Positions 33,501 through 40,267 of a stretch of DNA of 64,000 bases are shown here, piece after piece. The first letter of the stretch is position 1, and each line of letters starts with the position of its first letter. The DNA is from Flectonema sp. DT1601 (Eukaryota; Euglenozoa; Diplonemea; Diplonemida; Diplonemidae): the NCBI GenBank assembly GCA_964019425.1, contig OZ025798.1, forward strand, positions 744,001 through 808,000, read 5' to 3'. The position numbers were made by a program, and so were the translations under genes. The notes beneath the pieces were generated by a model that saw only the letters and a list, made by a program, of their open reading frames with translations, had not been told where the DNA came from and ran no database searches.

Positions 33501-36500
33501 TACGTTAATTGATAACTTTGTACTTACTGTTTTACCTCTTGCAAGTACTGGTGTTCTAACACACGTTACGACTGAGGAATCTCAGTCATTAGTTCAAACA
33601 GAAGTTGATCCTCAACAGCTCTGTATGACACTACTCGTAAAGTCTTTGAGAAGTATGTCGACTGATGGTTTGATATTCGCAAAATGGCTTTCAGCGATTG
33701 CAAGTACTGCTCACACAGCATTTCATTCAAAACTATATTTCAAAGAATTGCACTGTTTGTCAATTACTGCTAAGGCATTCTCATTGTTGTCATCAACAGA
33801 TACTCCTAAGAATATTGATCATTGGATCCAGTTTGTTGATAAAAGTGTCGAACAGATCACAAACAATCCAGAGAGGAAGATGTACGTTGAAATCGACTCC
33901 TTAAAGGAAGCTGTTAATAACACTTCTTCAGACTTACAATGTGATTGGAGGGTAGCACTTCAATTGGCGGAAATCTATCAAAATAGTAGTGGAATATCTA
34001 CAAAAGAAGCAACCGAAATACTTTCATTGATTTTCGAAATTATTTCAAACAGCAGCAGCGATGAACAAACTGGTCTTACGAGAGGGATTGCTTGTCGGAT
34101 TTTATCAAACGTCATTTCAGATGATGCCCCTCATCACATTATTGAATTGGTATACAGTTTTTCATCGAAAATACATCCTGAAAAAATATCAGCAATCTCT
34201 TACAACCCACCTTCAAGTGTACAGCAATGCACACCCGTATTAAAGTCAATGTTGTACACATCCGTGTATGATGTGTCTTTCAGTAGGTTTGATACTTTAA
34301 TATTCACACAGATCGTAGAAAAGTGTTTGAATTTAAAAAAACTGATCTCAGAATTGCCATCAACCGACACAGCTACTAAACTTTATCACACTGTATGTCT
34401 GTGTGCTTCTCAGAGAACATTTATAAAGATGCTTGCTAGGTTATTTGCGTCTGCGGAACAGTCTGGTGGTCAGCTGTCAATTCCAATGTGTGAACAGGTA
34501 ACACTGTTAGCACATGAGTTGTTAGATCAAGTTGGTTGGAAATTTCCTGGACTGCAACAAGACTTTACAGAAAACCTTAAAAGTGAAGTACTTGACAACG
34601 TTAACACTTTCTTATCTGAAGTTGGTAAGCAAATGGGAACTAAAGGACTTCTTCATCTTCTGAATGATGAGGCATCGAGTAAGAAATCCACCATCTCACG
34701 TATCTGTGGACATGTATTGGAATATTATTGTAAGAATTCTGATCCGTTAGAAACACGTCCTGGAGACCTTCCATTTGTGTACACAGCAGAGGATCCTCTT
34801 CATAATTTATTTTTAGATATAAAAACTGCTTTATGTAAGAGTCACGAAACCCATCAAATCAAGAGACTGGTTGACTTGATAAGAGATTCAAAACAAACTG
34901 TTCATATCTATGAGCTTAGATTGGTTGTGTTTTTTACTTTTGCAAGAGAGTTCTTAGGAGCTCGTGAATGTCATTCTCGCGCATCTGACATCGTGAAGTC
35001 TGATATCGTTATGATACTTCAGTTGTCTGAAAGACAACAACATCTGCTTCACGTGTTCTTAGATCCAGTGAAGATAACAGCGAATCTACCACAACCTGTT
35101 GGGCTCTGTGATGAAAAGGGACCAATCCGCAAAGGTTTTAAAGATTGCTGGACAGAAATAATGGTAACTATCATGTCAGCAGCGGCAGCAGTTCCAGACA
35201 CGATGTTAGGTACCTTCGCTCTATCTGTTGATGATGTTCATGGTACTTATATTGTTGGTGACAGAACTCGTTCTCCTGTACAGTCAGGTGGTGATTATAA
35301 GTTTGACTGTGTGACTCAAATTGATTTAGAAGGTCAACTTGCTTCATATGTCGATCAGTCAACAATGAAATTAGGAACTTCGTACCTGCTCTGGGCAATT
35401 CAATTTGGAGCTTTAGCATGGCAAGCAGCACTCTGGCCAGCTACTCATGTTATTATGTGGACTGAAATGTTTTCTTCAGATTTAACGAGAAGAGTTCATG
35501 GATTCCAACAGGAGCTTTCAGATCATCAATTACTGGTTGCGAATATGACTGAGAGATCACAAACATATTTAACACACTTGGGAATGAATGTTTCTCTGAC
35601 GGTTGATGAAGCCAGTCGTTTAGTAAGCAACTTCTGCTATCACATCACAAGAGATGCTGTCGCTGATGATAAACTTCATAAACAACGTGAAGAAGCTGCC
35701 AGAGCTGCAGCAGCAGGACAAGAACCTGAAGCCACACCACCACCTTCAAATACGTTTACCGGATCATATCTCAGCCAGCGATTTAATTACAAAAAGATAC
35801 CGCAACCTAACCCAACACTGAATCAACCATCTACTGACGCTAAGAATCCTCTTTTACAACACACGTTTGCCTCTAGTGACGAAGCTATTGCTGGAGAAAG
35901 ACACATGGAAGCTTGGTATAATGTATTAACTGCTGGTTGTAAACCTAGATTACAACCACCAAATATTAATCTTTGTAAAACTACTGTTGCGATGACTCAG
36001 TGGGCACATGATAGAGAGCCAAGTGATTTACCAACGTATCAGGATGTGTTGTCGACGTTTAGATCGAGTTCTCCTGATGTCGCGCCATTGTTGGCGATGG
36101 CTCTGAATGAGAATAGGAGGTTAGCGATATTGCCGTGTTTGGTAAAATGTATTGTCACTGTTACTTCAAGGCTTCATACTGGATTGTCAGGGAAGATTCC
36201 AATTTCTGAAGCACGAAGACCTGTCAAAGAAATGCTTAGAACTTGTTACCCAGTAAACCAATCAGAAGTAGCTGATGAGCAGTGGAAAGCACTTCGAACT
36301 AACTGGAGCAGATATGTCAAAGAAGTAGGTCCTATTGGATATCAGTGTGGTGAGAGAGGTGTCATTACTTTTGAGATTGAAGAGAACGCTCCGTTAAATA
36401 TGATGTTGTCCTTACCTGAAGTTGATTGCCCTCTTCCTCTTCATCAAAACATCATTGCGAATGCCCTGTCATCACTAACAAGAATATACAATGATTGTCA

Positions 36501-38370
36501 ACAAATAGCTTCTAGTCACAGTGTTATTTCACCGGGTGAAGTCGATCCGTTGTTGTTGTCACCGACTAGACCAGATATGACTTTGTCGGGATTGCAACAG
36601 ATTCCAGATATCTGTAAATCTCATTTCATCAGTCGAACAGAAAATCGATTTATAAATGTAAGTTGGGATAATATAGAAAGAGAGTTGTCGTATGCCTCAG
36701 GTAGTTTGCTCCCTCGGTTACGATCAACTGTTCCACCGAATTTCAAATTTTACGACCCGAACTCTTCCGCTACAGCAATTGGTATCAATACTATTGAAGA
36801 TACTTGTAAAGCAAGTCTAGCAGCATTCCCTGAGAGAATGAATCTTCCTTTAAGTTCTGATCAAGAAGCAGCTTTAAAACTATCAATTCACAAACATGAT
36901 AAAACTGATGTAATGAACTGCATCGTTGCATTAAATCGATTATTCGATGCAAATGACGTCACTGGAACACGGGTTCCACTCTCTGTTGAGCTTCAGAGAA
37001 GACAACCAAGAGATGCTGGGGATTTACCTCTTCCTCAGGAAGGGTTTATTGTGATTGTTTGTGAGCAATGTCAGGCGGTGTTGAGTTTCTTTTTGAAGAA
37101 ATTACAAAAACGGGATTGGGAAACATCAGACTTACCAATTGAATTAACCCACCCGATGAGTTCCGAATTAGAAGAATGTCTTGACAGAGACATCACATCA
37201 ATCTGTACAAAGAGAACTACTGCTGATGTTCTTGACTACATTGAAGACTTGTCAACTACATTAAGAAATGCTGAGCAACACCGATTAAAGAATATGGAAA
37301 ATCCTCAACTTGGAATCGTCGACGTTCTTGCCAGAGATCTACTGATGGATTTCGAAGACGAGTTTGATCAAATTTTCATTAAGGTTAAATGTAGTGAATA
37401 CGCTTCTCTCCGAAGATGGTTAACGAGAACAGCTCGCAAACTCAGATCTCTGAAAGCTGACACCAAACAACACTTATGGATCGAATCAAATGCAGAAGTT
37501 CCTGAAATAACAATTACTGTAACTCAACCAGATGTACTCAGTGAGTTATTATTATCAATAGATGATGACTTAAAGGTAACAAATGTTGAAGGATTACTAC
37601 ACAAGTCAGGTATTCTTCCAGGGATGTATATATCCGCAATCGCTGATAGAACTGTTAGCTGTCGGGAAGAGTTTCAGGAAGCGTTGTCGAGAGCTGCTTC
37701 AGAACCTTCTTTTACAATTATAGTAACAGTTGATGAAGAAGATTATCAAATAGAATCATCAACAGGAACTGATAAACAAAAAGTAAGACTTGACTATAAG
37801 ATTCTAGAAGAGACAATATCCTACGCTGATGACACTCCCACAAAGAAACGAAGAGGAGTTCAACCAGTTAGGTCAAGCGCAGCCAGAGGATGGACAAAGT
37901 TAAGGGGGTACATGAGAGAAGTAGAAAGTACTGAACAACAAAGACAAGAAGCTGTAAATACTGAACCACCTCCACAAGAAAGAAAACCTCCTCTTCTTGA
38001 AGATGCAGAAGAACAAGTGATTGAAGAAATAATTGATGATGATGACTTTCCCAGATCAAGTTCATTCCCAACTCAATGGTCTGGACCATCAGTACCAGGA
38101 TTACCTGAAGCTCTCCCTCGAGTTACATCTGATTCAATGTTATCAACTTCTAGTACTGGAAGTAGGAGTAAGAATAGAGACAGAGAACTAACTTCAACAA
38201 TATCACAACTCGGTCAACAAGTCACATCACTGGCAGAACAAAATACCGAATTAGAATCACAATCAGCTCGTCAGCAGGGTCGAATCACATCACTCGAAAC
38301 CCGCCTTCAAGAGCAACAGGACGAGGTTACTCGTTTAAATGAAAAACTTAAAGGGCAGAATCCAAAGTAA
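18550..38370 (+). CDS. Giant RNF213/mysterin-like AAA+ protein with SPRY-like domains
   Basis: A single uninterrupted frame encodes 6,606 residues. Two AAA+ modules in the C-terminal half match RNF213. The first has GPSGTGKS (3315-3322) and VFIDEMNAS (D3663-E3664), followed by GLLKRLVVDRSW and AVNPHKKD. The second has GAPGTSKT (3962-3969), LLFVDE (4034-4039), LKVLHYYLEAG, FGLRDLFHLMRFL and FLNRLEK (4386-4392). The N-terminal half carries a MIB/HERC2-like segment (about 658-710). Three SPRY-like beta-sandwiches lie at about 1578-1700, 2018-2145 and 2178-2330, and a proline run at about 2331. A PDZ-like domain occurs at about 6318-6400 and a coiled coil at the end. I see no RING and no RZ zinc finger, which vertebrate RNF213 needs for ubiquitin transfer. 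RNF213 acts on lipid droplets and on the surface of intracellular bacteria, so a surface-coating ATPase role is plausible here. Confidence 0.88.
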   Translation: MSHMTGSDPALLGSVVDKMRSYLQKICIQGTISRNNVRGPCAWLMDTFEDEVRKHGMERSKIPGHYGYREPNDFYFPCILQCVKIVHTIASKDKGGCLKQSTGCYRSLTIILSMHNVLTDLLVRPSKEYEEVSSECHAALLQVEHTCMEALYQLVSSSKSPPNSAWSELEHLKDCSGNSYHYCWDTVPPKAIKHSLNSIAYGKIGASSYRKMIEIRACLRGSIIPWKTILTKLVTETKDPRRCAEMLLWEASTSGGKYAPTPLPSIEVPVLLRRCADGVPPEMIWEFLEDPSLPSKAAEEHLASQQPGYSLEGKWVYGGSSNYTIDRRDDQLQWSETTHSRTLEGTVRPARDEGQPNIPPSFPGAQWSAFLSNGGAIFLRVLGPHALESIYKDNAESNSSGLKTVATKSMESSKDTVVGYCSRLLQTTLQAQPNPDYVVRFKKVVEGLPQLAEGFVDHLEKRFDVRYCNPATIVSMLMAIPNSGGGSGAPPPPGVPPGRGNQGVSQSKISGPNGFLKRQSQRRPSINLFSIIAEGLEMGMPIAAQDCMTMIKEISQSSFGAPDPAGVLLVMSASGRTDFDGIWNWNHGYQEKDYECAFEICSHHIRCVHPQLASASITGIEYGGDSLEFNIVLRSGEHGAAVPNANNCELAQDQNMEIGDRVRVRDHATTDWKLGIVTQTEEPATQKAEVKVRIDTMQTPFTWVYIQKVIAPPPVEGGGGGSSSSAWNSAIKVRMFRNPHTKKYYGDWKDWGTENDCLFVESNTSSPEAGGYHIGQVGCELLSPVIQEWISRWDPRGCGNRIFNNATDLVEQVINGDIYQRDILLPSYWEWFIVRLISNHFRFVADLDAWVLGGDEGLQTLDGDRQRAAQILLNCYISNRRVDWTSTPIDIKKLTPLGKVYGERMIKFIDEVMKSQVELQEQIDNKMLSRSQNIEFERHHVILEANGIQLHSQENIEAVNKVLRGVEHTTAMLRELVDRWGVTGADKLLDNLEETLRQRDLTPLKTIELLHVEVRERLGAALQYADAATSPLLRSHFLKHTQGGICVDKFPEKFNEVLIATTKLTMSTTCIDCVANLDPVEGGYAEGRRDAESRLLTAIGVSPDVIESLLKGALPLRLAVHGLQAFRRLATNPPSQGLKFHENFFDADQDQILLDLDADAVPLEDCSSTLANLRSVTAGCRPHVLRLVSAVLQCGALVDFIRRHPETQDTGLANVLANARDKQHADFQTFLEACTYINPFVAASEIHAQMVKEQEEDPEDTSVMLRPVVYCSGFFTALQDAFAGEEISNMAVLEEMLLTTSEKDKLEALEQLVASKTTSTDALVAQCNKLFKAFIDVQLPPTGAPTLTCIQVDNTELSLAQYKDVIFRATLQKNSDPILASFVQQAKEVLRAFLSCCSLFDEGHLEFRGRHVKFEHGEAMQIHNLLQSIRGQWITGSLTKGRDTNKPQDSLLASAIRTQPILGTLSSAELVRLALLLRNATPISETRQSSELTSSTLRPSRSVALSTGSNLIKNELLMSVVESMKSAKLTLIKTQPEEFTPEEAGEKETISWYRKHSSIEFSEDNCRATRRTDQVGHPPMAVGGKSISEGSVDWDIEILSGPLSSSTQIGVCHPEIDVSGGTVSYTKRWALSSRGKLWGANNSIGTVSGYAVGDVITIHVNADEGTVHFSVNGERKSLGITNVKLPVAPCAVMHDPGMSCRIMLAPTTKENDNNITICGSMHANGIYSPTCDTYMRSDGAVLCPADGGWAVYSAATSSAKLLIASVKSHRGFTIHPSRIGDWRQTRDSLLHEEHTEYDTQIYVGNTDQNSGRTNTAGDESWKASVKEAAKEKSHSIDPKGVVILFDEQEPIEDENETKDITTTATTAGQENNDETNSLDSEDFGFDIFEDEEGKPVELGCSFTEIDDMLLIDKVTIGSIAFDASVLSGHRVLAILFGPEAGRRGSASTLRERLKLACASASQFTIITQSAAVWSHSSSDLVTKHIQQISNPSQSSSAESLLNKLVSTVSGRVEQEKVNTFSSAFSPLPASEWEIRLVGNLYGARVGAASQLFSTTESVNSDTNKSNSVWLLRDGSIYHNDVTIQSTSGALRSGDVVKIRVTVLSTTKTTIEFYINGKKLRDGISGNFNKLYPVVYLPSKGSSATIRNGLSLSEEAVSIPQLEWTSFSQHIVTVSGSSQSVRRRNDSGYAAAIGEEFSAVDHKYAFELEISNTCDNSLFGVMSKGVNLERVLPGGSDTSIWGLAIRSDNGELHSASGSVADPTDDLKFGTGDRIKFVIDFNTKCIDIFKNGVRKYSSKDNNILIPDGTILTPWACLGNNVTCTIHYVPISGPPPPPPPPQTEESDTDSSDSGFGLFDDEDDDTSCPPPFKVGDIVSFNNLVAPGMFFSQSWKPTLTNLIGQQARITRIKGAITSVVVTSDNTKYQVNHVCLIKAPKKQASTTAKVEDCIYIRNSLGGIADGVYKKSTPIYTRQDRRTQIIHWNNRWVVTDMTDRGIVWCESSEEPLGSHGVLWTEAKRSPIEPPLFIRISGSSVPGLYQLQSNRLHLGRPIWLNPMNGYVVSWSEKSCWNISQESKVIKSVPVAFAQSLHEEGTVCSLPTSAKLWCVGDGDSMIIDPTISVVPIYSGETLVEHEGSHYMKSEWDYIIKSKKSTSSASPPERFGEIIKTTSDVNLLIDLRKVNQMVTTETDPMTDEELAGWHIVHGSTGSCPRGPSLRFALSEIAVDQNKEIMWKKWANAASAQNDVKNASLVILQRIGKFLQRLEGSADSRKINNFDATQRLNRYGPISERTIEGNVVDVSRLSGPDARAFGLSLFSRDSLQPHFVLDCTQSTPPEDVHNFIVRYKELSAGRLLVNNVQVLPADTQAEVRQAAREVNTHKELIALITEGSGVDESVEQVDYRCCDIQWKRWAHERVSKLRRFDSVTYFNQKSGSGKSFTIEKKIIAPHRAANPHAPVVILDLDSTCTLQGVCEQLLSPLRADCGLIVVNVAHDSNVKLVNTVLDSLVFFGKVSSPSGKTVVIPRNGWNMSVEVQECDDVNMKNIINILSLDGIAIPGEVLPFRFSEIDNSLEALQFLDKHTEGLKDVPPEEQLRMICRGTPPPDIRPMGLTWDEDTAVTNAVTAEESQKRAQLDAKPVSVRSMARVARLLATRFVKFASTFAYSDHEGVGVREVRSLVAETMRHAAYQYIDPTIPDMFHLRVSDDPVPTMMLLSGKVPQPIEKARDAVRGAIQNHMRAIYGGNIPYGVASNVELVDLEQKPLYSLVEVLATEMSVAEKATSSLLTEKGYVLISDFLQKMLQLSEHIELNDTSILQGPSGTGKSFCVSLLAALEQLSKRHGFEGLSTTLVEFIRSQTVKELFPESMSDQVGDVPNVLWNAVNREDYQNVFDVLDAISDRPPQVAVRALDIIRKALLDLVGPMLSDPRLHPEVSQKMYETDDMLTACTILRSGCEISENASEDEYMMSVFQLKNVITNIVHALSRIGRAYMTQTVVGCVEECIEREVYPAIIDDERLITMIKKEHLTTSLLEWARDVPIRCGERTFDVLKSIKQFCRSQLSLNRLLKPCAELKKFIETSDEALQPKAAPQKLRKGKPRKVQNKQPTTEIPNIAQVIEWMLACTRADNFKSVLMSYDMTPDDLFQEVRPIFENASECPSVRFIVFIDEMNASGMMGLLKRLVVDRSWSLWGQYKNTSDSKIPTNISFVCAVNPHKKDVSLEGATVDSTTHVDPEQRNQPNVDSELGFDVQALPTPCKDHVIPWKQLSDDQRDLFVARRLGNNRSLFSYHVPTGQIDTLAGVILTAHKHVQQHLIQSRSRSTVSQRDIHRTMKLFDFFFDRNHDFVTGSGRPPTQVWHRALSAMLAAASIGYYFRLIPSQRILLAEDITQYLFTAQRQQNADEAPESMFHIPEDFSFSQSVQRAVDLYCCSDHMKLPEAVFQHQGLMENLFAQLVCFHLRLGVILHGAPGTSKTLSNNIIRDNMTGRGDFMDKFAQISEVCRYQGSSQSTADEIKRKCTEALESQQRHDAVGRRNKRSLLFVDEAGLVGSGEKARQWGLKVLHYYLEAGLAAVLMTNDPLDPAISNRCVEVYLSKPCEDELAAICCGILHPKGSNALSDTSKQIIPACCKAFGSLMDGGSGATIAERRTPAELKWWFGLRDLFHLMRFLRRQQTDSLEIKITPEMLMRGLERNFNGLPELFGVVVETFGDAMSVAGLPEYGNNSLRGLARRKLEVVSDSLNDNNRASEGAARNLNDMWVRFKLLVDTTADGTLLGLLHSTKVHDFNDVQVLSLSALSEDELMPVTVVSQIAAAMETGKTVWLTNTRAIDGCLFDVFNQNYQCCTNGRNQVLHFVALAIGATLEYKRVHKNFQAIVHVTRAELSPDVLPSPFLNRLEKFTVGIEDILEHTTHRLPDREKRLAAWAREKCGRFIRCLSVTDRCLFSAKPSDTLDSVVLESIAKGKIELLPPDARIAVDESLATFLWGNSKSKEDTGTLWRSRALRLFNLMRPEGMFLAQRVLQKAPAYVRSYFVSLSPWSIRSYCKHLKSLHHTSWKRTVVYSPDNVDFADVLHSEPYVRLVSLDGMAKAERGAEDLQEEVYRFVESDSLSVFVVLINPSYIGLPIVREVRHLLENPPEDTVQRGRKAVVLLQSFRPSEYSTSCTPLFSTGWDQEYIDASADVIGLDILRYTDSSIVGKKSIATTATWTAIETVLPEALADVDASQVNVPPPPLLEGDRAAPLYDTRQPFSDRLQLAKDLLDKCSAVKAALVSLYNRYLPTPEQLVGMAQEVAARGDESSHSLAALLKAEENKIPCHLATIALRLLLEDRNASALLSGTVSKEVDKLMARALCLSIDGMTFDQLLMFKAHELPPLVIGPSSPRLPGSLALAEQLTVGGTVQNTLEEAKRLAILHENGPVGELIRIIHRDQNLVTAFFTDCLRSRIRHSDVDVERAALGLVLQLARCRYVEIFGQHEPETIWSIRAMCAVEATLIDNFVLTVLPLASTGVLTHVTTEESQSLVQTEVDPQQLCMTLLVKSLRSMSTDGLIFAKWLSAIASTAHTAFHSKLYFKELHCLSITAKAFSLLSSTDTPKNIDHWIQFVDKSVEQITNNPERKMYVEIDSLKEAVNNTSSDLQCDWRVALQLAEIYQNSSGISTKEATEILSLIFEIISNSSSDEQTGLTRGIACRILSNVISDDAPHHIIELVYSFSSKIHPEKISAISYNPPSSVQQCTPVLKSMLYTSVYDVSFSRFDTLIFTQIVEKCLNLKKLISELPSTDTATKLYHTVCLCASQRTFIKMLARLFASAEQSGGQLSIPMCEQVTLLAHELLDQVGWKFPGLQQDFTENLKSEVLDNVNTFLSEVGKQMGTKGLLHLLNDEASSKKSTISRICGHVLEYYCKNSDPLETRPGDLPFVYTAEDPLHNLFLDIKTALCKSHETHQIKRLVDLIRDSKQTVHIYELRLVVFFTFAREFLGARECHSRASDIVKSDIVMILQLSERQQHLLHVFLDPVKITANLPQPVGLCDEKGPIRKGFKDCWTEIMVTIMSAAAAVPDTMLGTFALSVDDVHGTYIVGDRTRSPVQSGGDYKFDCVTQIDLEGQLASYVDQSTMKLGTSYLLWAIQFGALAWQAALWPATHVIMWTEMFSSDLTRRVHGFQQELSDHQLLVANMTERSQTYLTHLGMNVSLTVDEASRLVSNFCYHITRDAVADDKLHKQREEAARAAAAGQEPEATPPPSNTFTGSYLSQRFNYKKIPQPNPTLNQPSTDAKNPLLQHTFASSDEAIAGERHMEAWYNVLTAGCKPRLQPPNINLCKTTVAMTQWAHDREPSDLPTYQDVLSTFRSSSPDVAPLLAMALNENRRLAILPCLVKCIVTVTSRLHTGLSGKIPISEARRPVKEMLRTCYPVNQSEVADEQWKALRTNWSRYVKEVGPIGYQCGERGVITFEIEENAPLNMMLSLPEVDCPLPLHQNIIANALSSLTRIYNDCQQIASSHSVISPGEVDPLLLSPTRPDMTLSGLQQIPDICKSHFISRTENRFINVSWDNIERELSYASGSLLPRLRSTVPPNFKFYDPNSSATAIGINTIEDTCKASLAAFPERMNLPLSSDQEAALKLSIHKHDKTDVMNCIVALNRLFDANDVTGTRVPLSVELQRRQPRDAGDLPLPQEGFIVIVCEQCQAVLSFFLKKLQKRDWETSDLPIELTHPMSSELEECLDRDITSICTKRTTADVLDYIEDLSTTLRNAEQHRLKNMENPQLGIVDVLARDLLMDFEDEFDQIFIKVKCSEYASLRRWLTRTARKLRSLKADTKQHLWIESNAEVPEITITVTQPDVLSELLLSIDDDLKVTNVEGLLHKSGILPGMYISAIADRTVSCREEFQEALSRAASEPSFTIIVTVDEEDYQIESSTGTDKQKVRLDYKILEETISYADDTPTKKRRGVQPVRSSAARGWTKLRGYMREVESTEQQRQEAVNTEPPPQERKPPLLEDAEEQVIEEIIDDDDFPRSSSFPTQWSGPSVPGLPEALPRVTSDSMLSTSSTGSRSKNRDRELTSTISQLGQQVTSLAEQNTELESQSARQQGRITSLETRLQEQQDEVTRLNEKLKGQNPK

Positions 38371-38630
38371 GGTATGTGTGTATTTTTGTAGGATGGTTTT
38401 TTTTTTCTTGAACGAAAATAAAATTACAAAAAAAAAGAAAAAAAAAAAAAACAGGATCGATTTACGCCAATAGTTAATAAAAAACTCGCAATTTACTTGT
38501 TGATAGCAATGTACTTGTATTATTTCCCTGGCCTCTCTCTGCTTCTCTTACTCTCTCAAACCTCATTTCCCCTTTTTATTTCTAGTCTTTTTGGTGTGAT
38601 AATGATTGTTATTATTTTTTTGCATTTCCC

Positions 38631-38666
<36 letters not shown>

Positions 38667-39311
38667 CTCAAAACGAATAAAATACACCACAAATAAATAA
38701 TTTATTTTTTTTCCATTTTGTTTTTATTTTTTATTTTTATACGTACACTCACGATACTTATTTCTGGCTCGCCTACTAAAGGAGCAGCAGTGTTTTTTAT
38801 TTTATTTTTGAAAATCACCAAGTTTTGTTTTCTCTCTTTGATTTAAAAAAGAGTTGAAAGGAATCTCGTATGTGCTTTTTACGCACTGATTTCTTTTTTT
38901 TTTTTTTTTTTGCGAAAGCTACAACTCTCGCTTGCTTTTATTCAGCTGCGATTTGCGTACAAAATTGGCCATGCTTGTTAGCCGACATTCTTATTCCCCT
39001 TACATGGTGAAGACGATCGACTTTTTTCCCCTCATTTCTTCTTCTTTTTTCTTGGAGAAGGGTACTTTTCTTGAAACCCTTAACCTTGTTGCCCTTCATG
39101 CTTGATACCGGCCACAGGCTGTTCGTATCCCCTTTTTATTAATGTTTTTATTTTTATGATTTCCTGATAACCACTTGCCATGCGCATCGACACTTCGTTG
39201 ATTTCTTTCGGGGAGCAGCTTCTACCCTATCTGCATTCCTTAGTAGTCGTCTAAATTAGATTTACTGATTTGATTATTTAGTTTATTTTTATAATACAGT
39301 CGATCGGTAAT
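38371..39311. other. Intergenic region with A/T homopolymers
   Basis: No gene is recognised here. A T-run at about 38631-38663 and several shorter runs occur. The region ends in a T-rich tract and ATAATACAG (39299), 12 nt before the next ATG. Confidence 0.55.
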
Positions 39312-40028
39312 ATGTCGGTAGTTTCATCTGCTACTGGTTCAGTTCAGACAGCTAGTCAGATTGTGCCTCTACCTATGCCAATGATGATGGATTCTACGGG
39401 AACAGGTCAAATGATTGGAGGGAGTGGGTCCATAATACATAATCAGCCTTCACATGCATCTGATTCAAATGAGGTCATGGCAGCTGAAGTAGGAGAAGAA
39501 GCAATCTATGCAAAGAAACGAAAAGAAATGATGACCATGATGGGGGGAGCTGATATCGCCAGGGCTATGACTTCTCCAGTTCGAGACCGTCCTATAGTCG
39601 CATCAACGCCCGTCTCTCAGTCTGTACTTCCGCATTATTACCCAGGGAGTACTTCTACTGTAGCATCAAATAGACATGTTCAAGAAAATATGAATTTATC
39701 CTCAACAGTAAATAACTTACAATTAGAGATAGCAGACAAAGATAGAGTTATAAAATCTATGGAAGCAGCTCTTGGATATATGAGAGAACAACTTGTTCTC
39801 AAAGATTCTGAGATAACTTCATTAATAGATGAAACACACACACTTAATTCACAACTTAGTAAATACCAACATACAGTTGATCAAAGGCATCTTATTACAA
39901 CAGTTGATTCGGTAATGAAACAGTTGGATGGCTTGAGACAGTTGGCTGCTACTGCGCCTACCCCTCAATCTCCACGATCGCCATGGCAAGGAGCTTTGCA
40001 TAACACGCTTCATGGATCTGTTTTATAA
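39312..40028 (+). CDS. Short coiled-coil protein, function unknown
   Basis: The 238-residue protein has a disordered, Ser/Met/Gly-rich N-terminal half. A coiled coil follows at about 130-205 (NNLQLEIADKDRVIKSMEAA, YMREQLVLKDSEITSLIDET). The tail contains TPQSPRSPW, with SP/TP sites that suit proline-directed kinases. No family is recognised. It opens a run of coiled-coil genes that extends to 59.5 kb and might share a cytoskeletal setting, which is inference from content only. Confidence 0.65.
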   Translation: MSVVSSATGSVQTASQIVPLPMPMMMDSTGTGQMIGGSGSIIHNQPSHASDSNEVMAAEVGEEAIYAKKRKEMMTMMGGADIARAMTSPVRDRPIVASTPVSQSVLPHYYPGSTSTVASNRHVQENMNLSSTVNNLQLEIADKDRVIKSMEAALGYMREQLVLKDSEITSLIDETHTLNSQLSKYQHTVDQRHLITTVDSVMKQLDGLRQLAATAPTPQSPRSPWQGALHNTLHGSVL

Positions 40029-40267
40029 AGTTTTGGTGGTTTTGGAAAAAAAAAAAAAAAAAAAAAATATTTTATAGAAAATAATAAGCGATCGTAATTA
40101 AATTAAAATGATTCGCATTCTCCGGCCTGCCCACCTGCAGATTTTTTTTATGTTTCTGTTTTTAGTTAGAGTTATTCTTGTATTTATGTTTACATAATAG
40201 TTTGGTGTAGAAGGTATTTATTCACTTATCTTTCTCAGGTCATTTAATTTAACGTTACCTACTTCGT

